Below are positions 28,033 to 36,620 of a stretch of 64,000 bases of DNA, in pieces. The notes under the pieces were generated by a model. The model was not told where the DNA came from. It was given only the letters and a program-made list of their open reading frames with translations, and did no database searches. Source of the DNA: Sporocytophaga sp. Lineage in GTDB: Bacteria; Bacteroidota; Bacteroidia; Cytophagales; Cytophagaceae. The DNA lies in NCBI RefSeq assembly GCF_017745095.1, contig NZ_JAGHZZ010000003.1, positions 124,001 through 188,000 on the forward strand. Direction: 5' to 3'. Numbering within the stretch: position 1 is the first letter of the stretch; the number at the start of each line of letters is the position of its first letter. The position numbers and the translations under genes are program-made.

Positions 28033-29588
28033 TCCGGCAACAAAACTTTAAACCTGAAATCAAATGGATCTGCAGTCATCAATTTGTTTATCAAATCCGG
28101 ATCATTGATGTAAAAATTAAGGAAATTATCATAACGTTCCTGAAGTGTATTTGCCGGAAACAACTTCTCTTTCAAACCAAGTAATTGGTGAATTCCTTGT
28201 TCATGCTTTTTCTCCAAAGCTTTCTTAAATCGCTTTTCTACATTATTAATTATATCACCTGCCCTCTTTGCTTCTGCTTCTGTAAAGGCAACCAGAGTCG
28301 GGTCTATATCAGCAGCTTTAGTCTGAAGCATTTTAAAAATATATTCCAACAGTGCATGCTCCTCTACAGTTTCAATATGCTCTGAAGAATGCTTTTCCAG
28401 ATATAATTCTTTTAATTCAAAAGCTGATTTAAATAAGTCTTCTTCTGTAAAATTTAGTTTAGCTATCTTTTTACTATTCGCTGAATTGATAATTAAGAAA
28501 AACAATCTCGGCATCAACATTGGAAATGTTATTCCGAAGTGATTGAATACGCCTTTAAGCTGCAGCCAGTATGTCACCTCTGCTGGTCCTCCGACATAAG
28601 CAAGGTTAGGTAGCAACATTTCCTGATACAATGGCCTCAAAGCCACATTAGGACTAAAAACTTCCGGCTGTTCTTCTGCAAGCTTATATATTTCTGATTT
28701 ACTGAAAACAATGTCTGTATTATTAACACTAAAATGATCTCCCTCATTGATAATTCTTTCTCTCAAGCCTTCTTTTAAGTAAAAAAGATTTATCTCTCTT
28801 GGAAATATCTGTCTATCATAGCCAAGATCTTTCAGAGCTGTGGTTGTTTTTTCTACAATTTTACAAACCTTATCTCCTTCAATTTCTTCCTTGATTACTG
28901 GCTTCAATACTTGCTTTAAAGATTGATCATCACCATCAAGTACTACCAATCCATAATCTCCGAAGAGTTCATTAAGAATGTAGCGTGTAGCATCTGTTAA
29001 AGTTCTGCCGTTTTCTAAATATGCTTTTTCAAACAGCTCAACCTTTTCCGGAAGTTCATTTAATATCTTTTCAATACCTTCGCAAGTCAACCTCCCTACT
29101 GCTCCTTTTTGCTTGGTTTCCCAAGTATATTTTTTTCCGAAAAGATGAAAATGGTTAATTTCTTCGAAATCATGATCCTCAGATGCGATCCAGAATATGG
29201 GAACAAATGAACATTTCGGATATTTACGTTTTAAAATCTCGCAAGCTTTAATGATAGCAACAGTCTTGTAAATCAAATACAAAGGGCCTGTAAACAGATT
29301 TAACTGGTGGCCAGTGGTAATTGTAAATGTATTTTCTTTTAATAAATCTCCAATCCCCTTACTTGCTGTGTCCTTTATTACAATATTTGAATATTGCCTT
29401 TTCAAAGCATCAGTCAAAAGCACTCTTTGATCTGCATTAAACTTCTTCTGAGCTATTTGCTGCTCAATATTTTCTATTGAAGGAAAAAGATTATAAAAAG
29501 GCGAGAGATCCTCTTTCTTTGAAATGTAATCAATATATAATTTTGAAAAAGCACCGGTTTTTTCAGCTTCAACAGGAAGTATTTTCAT
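28029..29588 (-). CDS. bshC: Bacillithiol biosynthesis cysteine-adding enzyme BshC
   Basis: A 519-residue protein matching BshC, which adds cysteine to GlcN-malate in the last step of bacillithiol synthesis. Conserved stretches include FTITTGHQLNLFTGPLYLIY (about 87-106), PIFWIASEDHDFEEINHFHL (about 129-148) and PNVALRPLYQEMLLPNLAYV (about 313-332). A Lys/Glu-rich C-terminal coiled-coil region at about 440-470 is also typical. The other bsh genes are not in the window, but ytxJ, a bacillithiol-linked redox gene, lies at 52895. This supports bacillithiol as the thiol of this organism. Confidence 0.93.
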   Translation of the reverse strand: MKILPVEAEKTGAFSKLYIDYISKKEDLSPFYNLFPSIENIEQQIAQKKFNADQRVLLTDALKRQYSNIVIKDTASKGIGDLLKENTFTITTGHQLNLFTGPLYLIYKTVAIIKACEILKRKYPKCSFVPIFWIASEDHDFEEINHFHLFGKKYTWETKQKGAVGRLTCEGIEKILNELPEKVELFEKAYLENGRTLTDATRYILNELFGDYGLVVLDGDDQSLKQVLKPVIKEEIEGDKVCKIVEKTTTALKDLGYDRQIFPREINLFYLKEGLRERIINEGDHFSVNNTDIVFSKSEIYKLAEEQPEVFSPNVALRPLYQEMLLPNLAYVGGPAEVTYWLQLKGVFNHFGITFPMLMPRLFFLIINSANSKKIAKLNFTEEDLFKSAFELKELYLEKHSSEHIETVEEHALLEYIFKMLQTKAADIDPTLVAFTEAEAKRAGDIINNVEKRFKKALEKKHEQGIHQLLGLKEKLFPANTLQERYDNFLNFYINDPDLINKLMTADPFDFRFKVLLPE

Positions 29589-29703
29589 TGATGGTGGTGG
29601 AAATTTAAGGCCAATTTAAGCCTGATTTTTCAATAGACAAATACAACGAAAAAAAATGAAATTCTGGTAACATCGGAAGGTATTGGAAACGGAGGACTTA
29701 AGC

Positions 29704-29744
29704 ATAAAAAAAAATTGGTTCTGGTGAAATGCCAGAACCAATTT
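29704..29744 (-). terminator. Rho-independent terminator of the rimO end
   Basis: A perfect 13-bp stem (29712-29724 with 29732-29744) has a 7-base loop. Read on the minus strand it is followed by an uninterrupted run of T (29711 downward). It lies about 32 bases beyond the rimO stop. Confidence 0.85.
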
Positions 29745-29775
29745 CGTACTTTAATTAATCCTAAGTTTTATCTGA

Positions 29776-31089
29776 TTAGCTGACAATTTTACCATAAAGA
29801 TCAAATTCAGAAGCAGAATCGATTTTTACGTTTGCAAAATCACCAACTCTTACATAAGTATTTTCTGCTGAAACCAAAACTTCATTGTCTACTTCAGGAG
29901 AGTCTGATTCTGTTCTTCCAATGAAATATCCACCTTCTTTTCTGTCAAAAAGTACTTTATATGTATTTCCAACCTTTGCCTGATTTAATTCAAGAGAAAT
30001 GCCTTCCTGAATACCCATAATAGTGTCTGCTCGCTCTCTTTTTATTTCAGCAGGGATATCATCATTTAAAGTATATGCATGAGTATGTTCTTCGTGAGAA
30101 TATGTGAATATTCCCAGCCTGTCAAATTTCATTTCCTCTACAAACTGGCAAAGCTCTTCAAAATCCTCCTCTGTTTCACCTGGATGCCCGGCAATCATCG
30201 TTGTTCTTAAAGCTATATTCGGCACTTTATCTCTAATAGCTTTTATCAACTCTTCAGTTCTGTTGCGGGTGATGCCTCTTCTCATAATCTTCAACATATT
30301 TGAAGAGGCGTGCTGAAGCGGCATATCCAGGTATTTGCAGATGTTATCTCTTTCAGCCATTACATCAAGTACATCCATTGGAAACTGAGACGGATAAGCA
30401 TATTGTAAACGTATCCAGTCAATTCCATTAACGTCAGACAGTTTCCTTAACAGTTCCGCAAGATCGCGTTTGCCGTAAATATCAAGACCGTAATAAGTAA
30501 GATCTTGAGCAATCAGAATTAATTCTTTCGTTCCATTTTTGGCCAGGTTCTTTGCTTCCGTTACTAATTCATCAATACCTCTTGATACATGTTTGCCCCT
30601 CATTACTGGTATTGCACAAAAAGAACACGGACGATCACAGCCTTCTGCTATTTTCATAAAAGCATAATGTCGAGGAGTTGTGATCAGACGCTCTCCCAGC
30701 AATTCATGTTTATAGTCAGCTTTAAACTTTTTGAGAAGTATTGGAAGATCGCTTGTACCAAAAAAAGCATCCACCTGAGGGATTTCCTTTTCAAGATCAT
30801 CTTTATATCGCTGAGAAAGGCAACCAGTCACATAAATCTTTTCTACAAGTCCGCTTTCTTTCGCATCTACATATCTTAAAATTGTATCTATAGACTCTTG
30901 TTTGGCATTGTCAATAAAGCCGCAGGTATTGATCACTACCACATTGGCGTCATCCTTTCCTGATTCGTGCGCAGCATCAATATTATTACCTCTCAATTGG
31001 GTTAGAATATTTTCCGAGTCTACCAGATTTTTAGAACAACCTAATGTAATGATATTTACCTTTGTCTTTCTTGTGCCTTTAGTTTTCAT
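29776..31089 (-). CDS. rimO: Ribosomal protein S12 methylthiotransferase RimO
   Basis: A 437-residue radical-SAM enzyme that methylthiolates an aspartate of ribosomal protein S12. The N-terminal MTTase domain has Cys18 (TLGCSKNLVDSE), Cys56 (NTCGFID) and Cys90 (VTGCLSQRY) for one [4Fe-4S] cluster. The radical-SAM motif CDRPCSFC (Cys151, 155, 158) binds the second. A C-terminal TRAM domain follows from about residue 370. The TLGCSKN start distinguishes RimO from MiaB (usually TxGCxxN). It is last in the rpmB-to-rimO series and is followed by a clear terminator. Confidence 0.95.
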   Translation of the reverse strand: MKTKGTRKTKVNIITLGCSKNLVDSENILTQLRGNNIDAAHESGKDDANVVVINTCGFIDNAKQESIDTILRYVDAKESGLVEKIYVTGCLSQRYKDDLEKEIPQVDAFFGTSDLPILLKKFKADYKHELLGERLITTPRHYAFMKIAEGCDRPCSFCAIPVMRGKHVSRGIDELVTEAKNLAKNGTKELILIAQDLTYYGLDIYGKRDLAELLRKLSDVNGIDWIRLQYAYPSQFPMDVLDVMAERDNICKYLDMPLQHASSNMLKIMRRGITRNRTEELIKAIRDKVPNIALRTTMIAGHPGETEEDFEELCQFVEEMKFDRLGIFTYSHEEHTHAYTLNDDIPAEIKRERADTIMGIQEGISLELNQAKVGNTYKVLFDRKEGGYFIGRTESDSPEVDNEVLVSAENTYVRVGDFANVKIDSASEFDLYGKIVS

Positions 31090-31176
31090 CTTTAATACTG
31101 GAATAGTGATTAGAAGCCGGAATAAATGGCTATTCCATCAGCGCTCCAATCCCCAAAATTACTTATTATTTTTAAA

Positions 31177-31683
31177 CTATTCAGAGTAGTGTGCCATGTA
31201 GTCTACTTCAAAAACTACATTTGTAAGTTTATTTTTTTCCACCTTTACTGGAAACAGGTAATAATCAGGAGAAATTTTAGAATACAATCTTCCCCCCTCA
31301 TTTATGACCAGTGAATATTTTCCAACTTCCAAAGGCAACTTGAAAGTTCCGTCTTGTTGGCTTAGAATTGTGTCTAAGGGAGTTGTTGAGATGGTTTTAA
31401 AAAAATCTCTCTCGGCAAGTTCCGATTCTTTTAATGAAGTAAGCGGATATACATAGATTTCTCTTTCGATACCCAAAATTTTACCTTCCTCAGGAAGCTC
31501 TTCGGTTGTGAAGAAATTACCCTCTTTGAATATTAATTTGCCTGTAATGCCTTGACTTGTGTCTGCTGAGACAGAAACTGTTTTTCGGGAAACGCAGGAA
31601 TACTCTGAAAAAGAAAACAGAAATATTAACCCCAGAATCAGGATTAATTTATTGCCTGTTAAAGAGAGAGTCAACGAACTCAT
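31177..31683 (-). CDS. Lipoprotein of unknown function
   Basis: A 168-residue predicted lipoprotein. I take ATG 31683 as the start, giving a basic-hydrophobic signal with the lipobox at Cys30 (SFSEYSC); a start at 31707 would overlap ftsY by 59 bases. The frame overlaps the ftsY end by 35 bases. The body contains two beta-rich stretches (GSFKLPLEVGKYSLVI-like, actually GTFKLPLEVGKYSLVI), which resemble a carboxypeptidase-regulatory or transthyretin-like fold. No enzyme motif is visible. It is probably co-transcribed with ftsY and rimO. Confidence 0.65.
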   Translation of the reverse strand: MSSLTLSLTGNKLILILGLIFLFSFSEYSCVSRKTVSVSADTSQGITGKLIFKEGNFFTTEELPEEGKILGIEREIYVYPLTSLKESELAERDFFKTISTTPLDTILSQQDGTFKLPLEVGKYSLVINEGGRLYSKISPDYYLFPVKVEKNKLTNVVFEVDYMAHYSE

Positions 31684-32605
31684 GTTTATTAAAGACCTGA
31701 AGGTCATCTACCTTTTCTCCTACTCCGATATATTTTACTGGTATTTTAAACTGGTCTGATATTCCTAAGACCACACCGCCTTTTGCTGTACCATCTAACT
31801 TTGTGATTGCCAGAGCTGATACCTCGGTAGCTTTAGTAAATTCGGTAGCCTGAACGAATGCATTTTGGCCGGTACTTCCATCCAAAACTAAAAGGACTTC
31901 ATGAGGTGCTTCAGGTATAAATTTCTGAATAACCCTCTTTATTTTAGAGAGCTCATTCATAAGATTTACTTTAGTATGCAATCTTCCTGCAGTATCAATG
32001 ATTACTACGTCAGCTTGCTGATCAACACCTTGCTTTGCGGCATCAAATGCTACTGAAGCTGGGTCTGTGTTCATGCCGTGAGATACTACAGGTACTCCAA
32101 CCCTTTCTCCCCACATTTTCAATTGGTCTACAGCGGCAGCCCGGAAAGTATCTGCAGCTCCCAGAACTACTTTTTTTCCTTTCTTTTTAAACTGCGCTGA
32201 TAGTTTACCAATGGTAGTCGTTTTACCGACACCATTCACTCCGACAACAAGAATTACATATGGCCCGGATACTTTTGGAACTTCATAGTCAGACAAATCC
32301 TCTGAGTTATTTTCAGCGAGAAGGCCTGCAATTTCTTCCTTCAGAATTTTATCAAGATCGGAAGTAGTTACATAGTTATCCTTTTCAACTCTCTGTTCAA
32401 TTCTTTTGATAATCTTTAAGGTAGTCTGTACGCCGACATCAGATGTAACCAGCATTTCTTCCAGATTATCCAAGACCTCGTCATCAACCTTGGACTTTCC
32501 CACCATGGCCTTGGTTAGCTTAGAAAAGAAGCTATCCTTGGTTTTCTCCAGACCTTTATCCAGAGACTCCTTTTTATCCTTTGAAAAGAAATTAAACAGC
32601 GCCAT
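31649..32605 (-). CDS. ftsY: Signal recognition particle receptor FtsY
   Basis: A 318-residue SRP-receptor GTPase that docks ribosome-SRP complexes at the inner membrane. It has a short N-terminus without a long acidic A domain, an N domain to about 110, then the G domain: G1 GVNGVGKTT (122-130), ADTFRAAA, VIIDTAGRLHT, ITKLDGTAKGG and GVGEKVDDL. Length and motifs are normal for Bacteroidota. It starts 84 bases after the DUF4295 gene, with a hairpin in between, so it may be read through from the ribosomal-protein promoter or have its own. Confidence 0.95.
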   Translation of the reverse strand: MALFNFFSKDKKESLDKGLEKTKDSFFSKLTKAMVGKSKVDDEVLDNLEEMLVTSDVGVQTTLKIIKRIEQRVEKDNYVTTSDLDKILKEEIAGLLAENNSEDLSDYEVPKVSGPYVILVVGVNGVGKTTTIGKLSAQFKKKGKKVVLGAADTFRAAAVDQLKMWGERVGVPVVSHGMNTDPASVAFDAAKQGVDQQADVVIIDTAGRLHTKVNLMNELSKIKRVIQKFIPEAPHEVLLVLDGSTGQNAFVQATEFTKATEVSALAITKLDGTAKGGVVLGISDQFKIPVKYIGVGEKVDDLQVFNKHEFVDSLFNRQ

Positions 32606-32641
32606 GAAATAATCTTTTTCTTAAAACACTAAAATAATAAA

Positions 32642-32662
32642 AAAGTCCCGTTAAGGGACTTT
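32642..32662 (-). terminator. Hairpin between DUF4295 gene and ftsY
   Basis: An 8-bp stem (AAAGTCCC 32642-32649 with GGGACTTT 32655-32662) has a 5-base loop. On the minus strand it is followed by a T-rich run. It probably ends or attenuates the rpmB-rpmG-DUF4295 transcript before ftsY. Confidence 0.7.
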
Positions 32663-32688
32663 ATCATTAATAATTTACAAAGAAGCAA

Positions 32689-32844
32689 TTATTTCTTCAA
32701 TGCTTCTTGAACCTGATCTACTGGTACGATTTCTTCTTTGAAAGCGTAAGCTCCAGTTTTATCGTTCTTTACTGCCTTAATAATTTTGGCAAACCCTTTT
32801 CCAGCATCAGCCTTCTTCAGGGTAGCAACTACTTTCTTTGCCAT
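32689..32844 (-). CDS. DUF4295 small basic protein (ribosomal-protein neighbour)
   Basis: A 51-residue frame read directly from the sequence, starting ATG at 32844 and ending TAA at 32689-32691. It begins MAKKVVATLKKADAGKGFAK and ends EALKK. It is basic with an N-terminal Lys cluster, and matches the short DUF4295 proteins that follow rpmB and rpmG in Bacteroidota. It lies 3 bases after rpmG, so it is surely co-transcribed. A role at the ribosome is inferred from the conserved linkage only. Confidence 0.88.
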   Translation of the reverse strand: MAKKVVATLKKADAGKGFAKIIKAVKNDKTGAYAFKEEIVPVDQVQEALKK

Positions 32845-32847
32845 GGG

Positions 32848-33030
32848 TTATTTAATTTCTTTATGAGTGGTCACTTTTTTTAACACAGGATTGTATTTTT
32901 TTAATTCAATCCTTTCAGGAGTATTTTTCCTGTTTTTAGTAGTGATATATCTGCTTGTACCAGGTAGACCACTGTTTTTGTGCTCGGTACACTCCAGAAT
33001 CACCTGAATCCTGTTACCTCTTTTTGCCAT
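32848..33030 (-). CDS. rpmG: 50S ribosomal protein L33
   Basis: A 60-residue ribosomal protein. It starts [20 protein letters not shown] and continues with [20 protein letters not shown], the L33 signature. Only one cysteine (in LECTEH) is left, with no CxxC pairs, so this is the zinc-free type. It lies 35 bases downstream of rpmB and 3 bases upstream of the DUF4295 gene. Confidence 0.96.
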   Translation of the reverse strand: MAKRGNRIQVILECTEHKNSGLPGTSRYITTKNRKNTPERIELKKYNPVLKKVTTHKEIK

Positions 33031-33065
33031 GATTTATTGCAATTTCTCTTGTAAAAACCAAATAA

Positions 33066-33302
33066 TTAAACGGCCATTCCGTTTGCCTTAGCCTCTTTTA
33101 ATACAGCGCTAATGCCTTTTTTTGTAATTGTTCTTAAAGCAGATGCAGACACTTTAAGAGTTATCCATTTGTTTTCTTCAGGAATAAAAAATTTCTTAGT
33201 CTGAAGATTAGGATAGAATTTTCTCTTTGTCTTGTTGTTGGCGTGAGAAACATTGTTTCCTACTCTAGTTCTCTTTCCTGTAATTTGACAAACTCTAGCC
33301 AT
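33066..33302 (-). CDS. rpmB: 50S ribosomal protein L28
   Basis: A 78-residue ribosomal protein. [20 protein letters not shown] (2-21) is the L28 N-terminal signature, and [12 protein letters not shown] follows. The second half carries the typical [14 protein letters not shown] stretch. It is the first gene of a short operon, and a full promoter-like site lies about 30 bases before its ATG. Confidence 0.96.
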   Translation of the reverse strand: MARVCQITGKRTRVGNNVSHANNKTKRKFYPNLQTKKFFIPEENKWITLKVSASALRTITKKGISAVLKEAKANGMAV

Positions 33303-33330
33303 TTTTCTAATTTTTTATATTATAGGGTTG

Positions 33331-33361
33331 CAAAGATGCGAAAATAAAATCTAAATACAAA
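33331..33361 (-). promoter_or_regulatory. Candidate promoter of the rpmB operon
   Basis: On the minus strand TTTG (33361-33358) is followed after 19 bases by CATCTTTG (33338-33331) and then CA. This is the Bacteroidota -33/-7 pair with one mismatch in TAnnTTTG. Transcription would start near 33325, about 22 bases before the rpmB ATG, which suits a highly expressed ribosomal operon. Confidence 0.55.
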
Positions 33362-33756
33362 ATTTAGATTTATTTTTTCTTTCGAAGAAAAGTAATTTAT
33401 CCTTTACATATATGGAGTAAATGTTCTTTAGCCTCAATTCTTCCTAAACAAAATTACGTCAAAAAACTCTTTGTGAGAAATATTTTTTCGAGAAGTCAGC
33501 CCAGAAATCCCCTCTCCTTTTTAAAATTTCATTGCCATCTCCTTAATTTTCTGCACTATATAATACCAATTAAAAACTCATTTCTATTTTTCAGGAAACC
33601 ATTCAATTCATTAAGAAAAGAATACTTTTATTTCTAAATTTGAAATTCTTTCCTGAAAAATTTCCTTATAATCCTGACATATTTATTCTGTGGAAGATTA
33701 GATGGAAAATTAATGATTTCAGGATATTTTCCTTTTTAAATTTAAAATACAAACTT
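33362..33756. other. Divergent intergenic region before the ornithine aminotransferase gene
   Basis: AT-rich DNA with no convincing gene. A plus-strand TAAATTTG at 33635-33642 exactly matches the -7 element, but no TTTG sits at the -33 distance. It would give a leader of about 107 bases. The frame of the next gene is open from 33640 (TTG), but the residues there look unlike the family and are better read as leader. Confidence 0.4.
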
Positions 33757-34989
33757 ATGATGGGGACTATTTCCGCAACTGCACAGGCTATTGAGCTGGA
33801 AGAAAAATATGGAGCACATAATTATCACCCTCTGCCGGTTGTCCTTTCTAAAGGAGAAGGAGTATTTGTCTGGGATGTTGAAGGAAAACGTTATTACGAC
33901 TTTCTTTCTGCATATAGCGCTGTAAATCAAGGACATTGTCATCCTAAAATTATTAATGCACTGGTGGCACAGGCCCAAAAACTTACTTTAACAAGCCGGG
34001 CATTTTACAATGAGAGACTTGGGGAATGTGAGAAATTTATCACCGAATACTTTGGATATGACAAGGTGCTGATGATGAATTCTGGTGCTGAAGCAGTTGA
34101 AACTGCTATTAAGCTAGCAAGAAAATGGGGCTATACCGTTAAAAATATTCCAACAAATCAAGCTTTAATAGTTGCTGTAGAAAAAAATTTCCACGGCAGA
34201 ACAACGGGAGTCATTGCTGCTTCTACGGATCCTGATTCGACAAAAGATTTCGGACCTTTCAATCCAGGATTCCAGATTATTCCATACAGTGATACTACAG
34301 CACTTGAAAATGCACTGAAGAATCCGAATGTCTGTGCATTCCTTGTAGAACCTATTCAAGGTGAGGCAGGGGTTTATGTACCTACCGAAGGCTATCTGAA
34401 AAAAGCTGCAGAACTTTGTAAAAAACATAATGTTCTATTCATCGTGGATGAGATCCAGACAGGAATTGGAAGAACCGGAAAGCTACTTGCCTCTCAATAT
34501 GAAGATGTAAAAGCTGATATTCTGATACTTGGCAAAGCGATATCAGGTGGAACATATCCTGTATCCGCAGTACTTGCAGATGACCCTATCATGCTCACAA
34601 TCAAACCAGGACAGCACGGATCCACATTTGGTGGAAATCCGATGGCTTGCGCTGTGGCTCAAGCTTCTCTGGAAGTAATTCGTGATGAAAAACTTACTGA
34701 AAATGCATTCAAAATGGGTGAGTTATTCAGAAAGAGAATGACAGAGCTGCAGAAAAAATCTGATCATGTGCTAGCGGTAAGAGGAAGAGGATTATTAAAC
34801 GCAATCGTAATTAAACCTACAAATGACGGTAGAACTGCGTGGGATGTATGTGTGGCGCTAAAGGATAATGGTCTTTTAGCTAAACCTACTCACGGAGATA
34901 TTATAAGGTTCGCTCCTCCTTTAGTAATTAATGAGACTCAGTTAAACGAATGTTGCGATATTATCGAAAAAACAATACTTGAATTTTAA
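33757..34989 (+). CDS. rocD: Ornithine aminotransferase
   Basis: A 410-residue class III PLP aminotransferase that turns ornithine and 2-oxoglutarate into glutamate semialdehyde and glutamate. I start it at ATG 33757 (a second ATG follows at once). The frame opens 39 codons earlier, but those residues do not fit the family. [20 protein letters not shown], then [15 protein letters not shown], are hallmarks of ornithine aminotransferase. The PLP sites are [30 protein letters not shown] and [14 protein letters not shown], with the Schiff-base Lys in LGKAISGG. hemB follows after 19 bases, so the two are probably one transcript. Confidence 0.93.
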   Translation: MMGTISATAQAIELEEKYGAHNYHPLPVVLSKGEGVFVWDVEGKRYYDFLSAYSAVNQGHCHPKIINALVAQAQKLTLTSRAFYNERLGECEKFITEYFGYDKVLMMNSGAEAVETAIKLARKWGYTVKNIPTNQALIVAVEKNFHGRTTGVIAASTDPDSTKDFGPFNPGFQIIPYSDTTALENALKNPNVCAFLVEPIQGEAGVYVPTEGYLKKAAELCKKHNVLFIVDEIQTGIGRTGKLLASQYEDVKADILILGKAISGGTYPVSAVLADDPIMLTIKPGQHGSTFGGNPMACAVAQASLEVIRDEKLTENAFKMGELFRKRMTELQKKSDHVLAVRGRGLLNAIVIKPTNDGRTAWDVCVALKDNGLLAKPTHGDIIRFAPPLVINETQLNECCDIIEKTILEF

Positions 34990-35008
34990 CTTCAAAACCT
35001 GAATAAAC

Positions 35009-35977
35009 ATGCGTCGTCCGAGAAGAAACAGAAAGTCTGAAGCGATCAGATCTATGGTAAGAGAACATCAGGTAAGCACTAACGACCTGATTTATCCAAT
35101 GTTTATGCAGGAAGGTAAAAATGGGAGATCTGAAATAACCAGTATGCCTGGAATTTTCAGATATACACCTGATCTTTTAATCAAAGAAATTGAGCTTTGC
35201 ATGAAGCTTGGATTAAAGACGTTTGCGCTTTTTCCTAAAATAGAAGATTCTTTAAAAGATCCTCTTGCTAAGGAAAGCTATAATGAGAAAGGTCTGTATT
35301 TAAAGACAATCAAGGCTATAAAATCAGCACTTCCTGAAGCTTGTATAATGACAGACGTAGCAATGGATCCATACAGTTCTGACGGTCACGATGGCATATT
35401 AAAAAATGGCAAAATTCTGAATGATGCCACACTTGAAGTGTTAGGAAAAATGGCTTTAGCGCAAGCTGAAGCCGGAGCAGACATTATCGGCCCTTCAGAC
35501 ATGATGGATTTTAGGGTAGGATACCTTAGAGAAATGTTAGACACCGAAGGCTTTGATGATGTATCTATAATGTCTTATACTGCTAAATATGCAAGTGCAT
35601 TTTACGGACCATTCAGAAATGCTCTGGATTCTGCCCCAAAGGCTGGTGATAAGAAAACATACCAAATGGACCCGGCAAATCAGGCTGAAGCATTGATAGA
35701 AGCTGAACTTGACTTTGCTGAAGGTGCTGATTTCCTGATGGTAAAACCTGCATTGGCTTATCTTGATGTCATTAAACTTTTATATGACAATTATGAGCTT
35801 CCGATTGCAGCTTACAATGTAAGTGGAGAGTATGCCATGATAAAAGCAGCTTCTGAAAAAGGTTGGATTGATGGAGAAAAAGCAATGGCTGAAGCTTTGC
35901 TAAGCATGAAAAGAGCAGGAGCCAAAGTGATCCTTACTTATTTTGCAAAAGAATTTGCAGTTCTTTCAAATTATTAA
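35009..35977 (+). CDS. hemB: Delta-aminolevulinic acid dehydratase (porphobilinogen synthase)
   Basis: A 322-residue enzyme that joins two 5-aminolevulinate molecules to porphobilinogen in heme synthesis. The two active-site lysines are Lys193 (SYTAKYASAFYGPFR) and Lys246 (LMVKPALAYLD). The metal-binding segment reads DVAMDPYSSDGHDG (116-129): the three cysteines of zinc-type enzymes are replaced by Ala, Asp and Asp, so this is a zinc-independent, probably Mg-activated, form. RNRKSEAIRSMVRE at the start is typical. A strong hairpin lies 24 bases past the stop. Confidence 0.95.
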   Translation: MRRPRRNRKSEAIRSMVREHQVSTNDLIYPMFMQEGKNGRSEITSMPGIFRYTPDLLIKEIELCMKLGLKTFALFPKIEDSLKDPLAKESYNEKGLYLKTIKAIKSALPEACIMTDVAMDPYSSDGHDGILKNGKILNDATLEVLGKMALAQAEAGADIIGPSDMMDFRVGYLREMLDTEGFDDVSIMSYTAKYASAFYGPFRNALDSAPKAGDKKTYQMDPANQAEALIEAELDFAEGADFLMVKPALAYLDVIKLLYDNYELPIAAYNVSGEYAMIKAASEKGWIDGEKAMAEALLSMKRAGAKVILTYFAKEFAVLSNY

Positions 35978-36115
35978 AGCGAAAAGCAGAGTGCTGAAAG
36001 TAAAAAGAGGTAAATGAAAACACATTTACCTCTTTTTTTATAAACCTCAACGTATAGAGTGGCGTTGAATTTCTTTTCACTTTAAGCTTTTTGCTTTACG
36101 CTTTCAGCTTTTACA
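35976..36115. repeat. AAAGC-rich intergenic repeat flanking a terminator (copy 1)
   Basis: Between the convergent ends of hemB and the GroES-like gene, one arm (about 35976-36000) carries AAAGCGAAAAGCAGAGTGCTG. The other (about 36078-36114) carries the reverse-complement-like series of AGCTTT/TGCTTT/CGCTTT units. The same unit type, roughly seven bases built on AAAGC/GCTTT, recurs at 47401-47480 and 55985-56100. The arms can pair imperfectly around the strong terminator at 36002-36037. Confidence 0.6.
36002..36037 (+). terminator. Strong hairpin terminator after hemB
   Basis: A perfect 15-bp stem (36002-36016 with 36023-36037) has a 6-base loop and A/T runs on both sides. It should work in both directions, for hemB and for the convergent GroES-like gene. 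Confidence 0.88.
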
Positions 36116-36482
36116 AATCCTCTCTCACAAGCATTAATATACTTGGCTGAGGCACTATAAAATACTTCTCATTATTAAAGGTAATCTCATAAGCGCCATT
36201 CTGTAGATAAATTGCAAGATCGCCTTCCTGAGCCTGCAATGGTATATACTTAGTTGAGTCCTGCTTTTCTTTCCAAGGTTCCTGATTACTTTCATCCGGG
36301 ATAGGAATAGGATAGCCTGGTCCAACTTTGATAACATATCCGCTCTGGATCCTATCTTTTTCAATTACTCCCGGAGGCAGATATAGTCCCGAAGAAGTTT
36401 TATCAGTTAATGTTTTTGGCTTTATTAATACTCTATCTCCTACTACAATTAGTTTGTCAAGAGATCTGTCTATTGAAAGCAT
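36111..36482 (-). CDS. GroES-like co-chaperonin family protein
   Basis: A 123-residue protein with the chaperonin-10 fold: LIVVGDRVLIKPKTLTDKTS (in part, residues 11-30), then GLYLPPGVIEKDRIQSGYVI, where the mobile-loop region of GroES would be. Near the C-terminus come EGDLAIYLQNGAYEITFNNE and KYFIVPQPSILMLV, matching the GroES end. It is longer than true GroES (about 95) by an insertion of about 25 residues (PIPIPDESNQEPWKEKQDS). No groEL is next to it, so it is probably a divergent paralogue. It starts with ATG 15 bases after a -7-like box. Confidence 0.82.
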   Translation of the reverse strand: MLSIDRSLDKLIVVGDRVLIKPKTLTDKTSSGLYLPPGVIEKDRIQSGYVIKVGPGYPIPIPDESNQEPWKEKQDSTKYIPLQAQEGDLAIYLQNGAYEITFNNEKYFIVPQPSILMLVREDL

Positions 36483-36502
36483 TATGAAATTATTTTTTTC
36501 TA

Positions 36503-36510
36503 CAAATTTA
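36503..36510 (-). promoter_or_regulatory. Candidate -7 box (TAAATTTG) of the GroES-like gene
   Basis: The minus strand reads TAAATTTG, an exact TAnnTTTG match, placing a start about 15 bases before the ATG at 36482. No TTTG was found at the -33 distance, so it is a half-site only. Confidence 0.4.
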
Positions 36511-36569
36511 ATAAAGGCAATTCAATTATACATAAGCCTCCATAACAAACAGGGGAAAAGCCTGAATAA

Positions 36570-36596
36570 AAAAGGAGCTGTATTGCAGCTCCTTTT
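36570..36596 (-). terminator. Terminator of the lipoprotein gene at 36621
   Basis: An 11-bp perfect stem (36570-36580 with 36586-36596) has a 5-base loop. On the minus strand it is followed by TTTATTC. It lies 25 bases beyond the stop of the lipoprotein gene. Confidence 0.82.
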
Positions 36597-36620
36597 AATT
36601 AGTTTATCATTGAAATGAAA

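Noticed and set aside
33640-33756. N-terminal extension of ornithine aminotransferase from a TTG start
   Set aside because: The 39 residues do not resemble the family N-terminus, and two ATG codons follow at the expected place.
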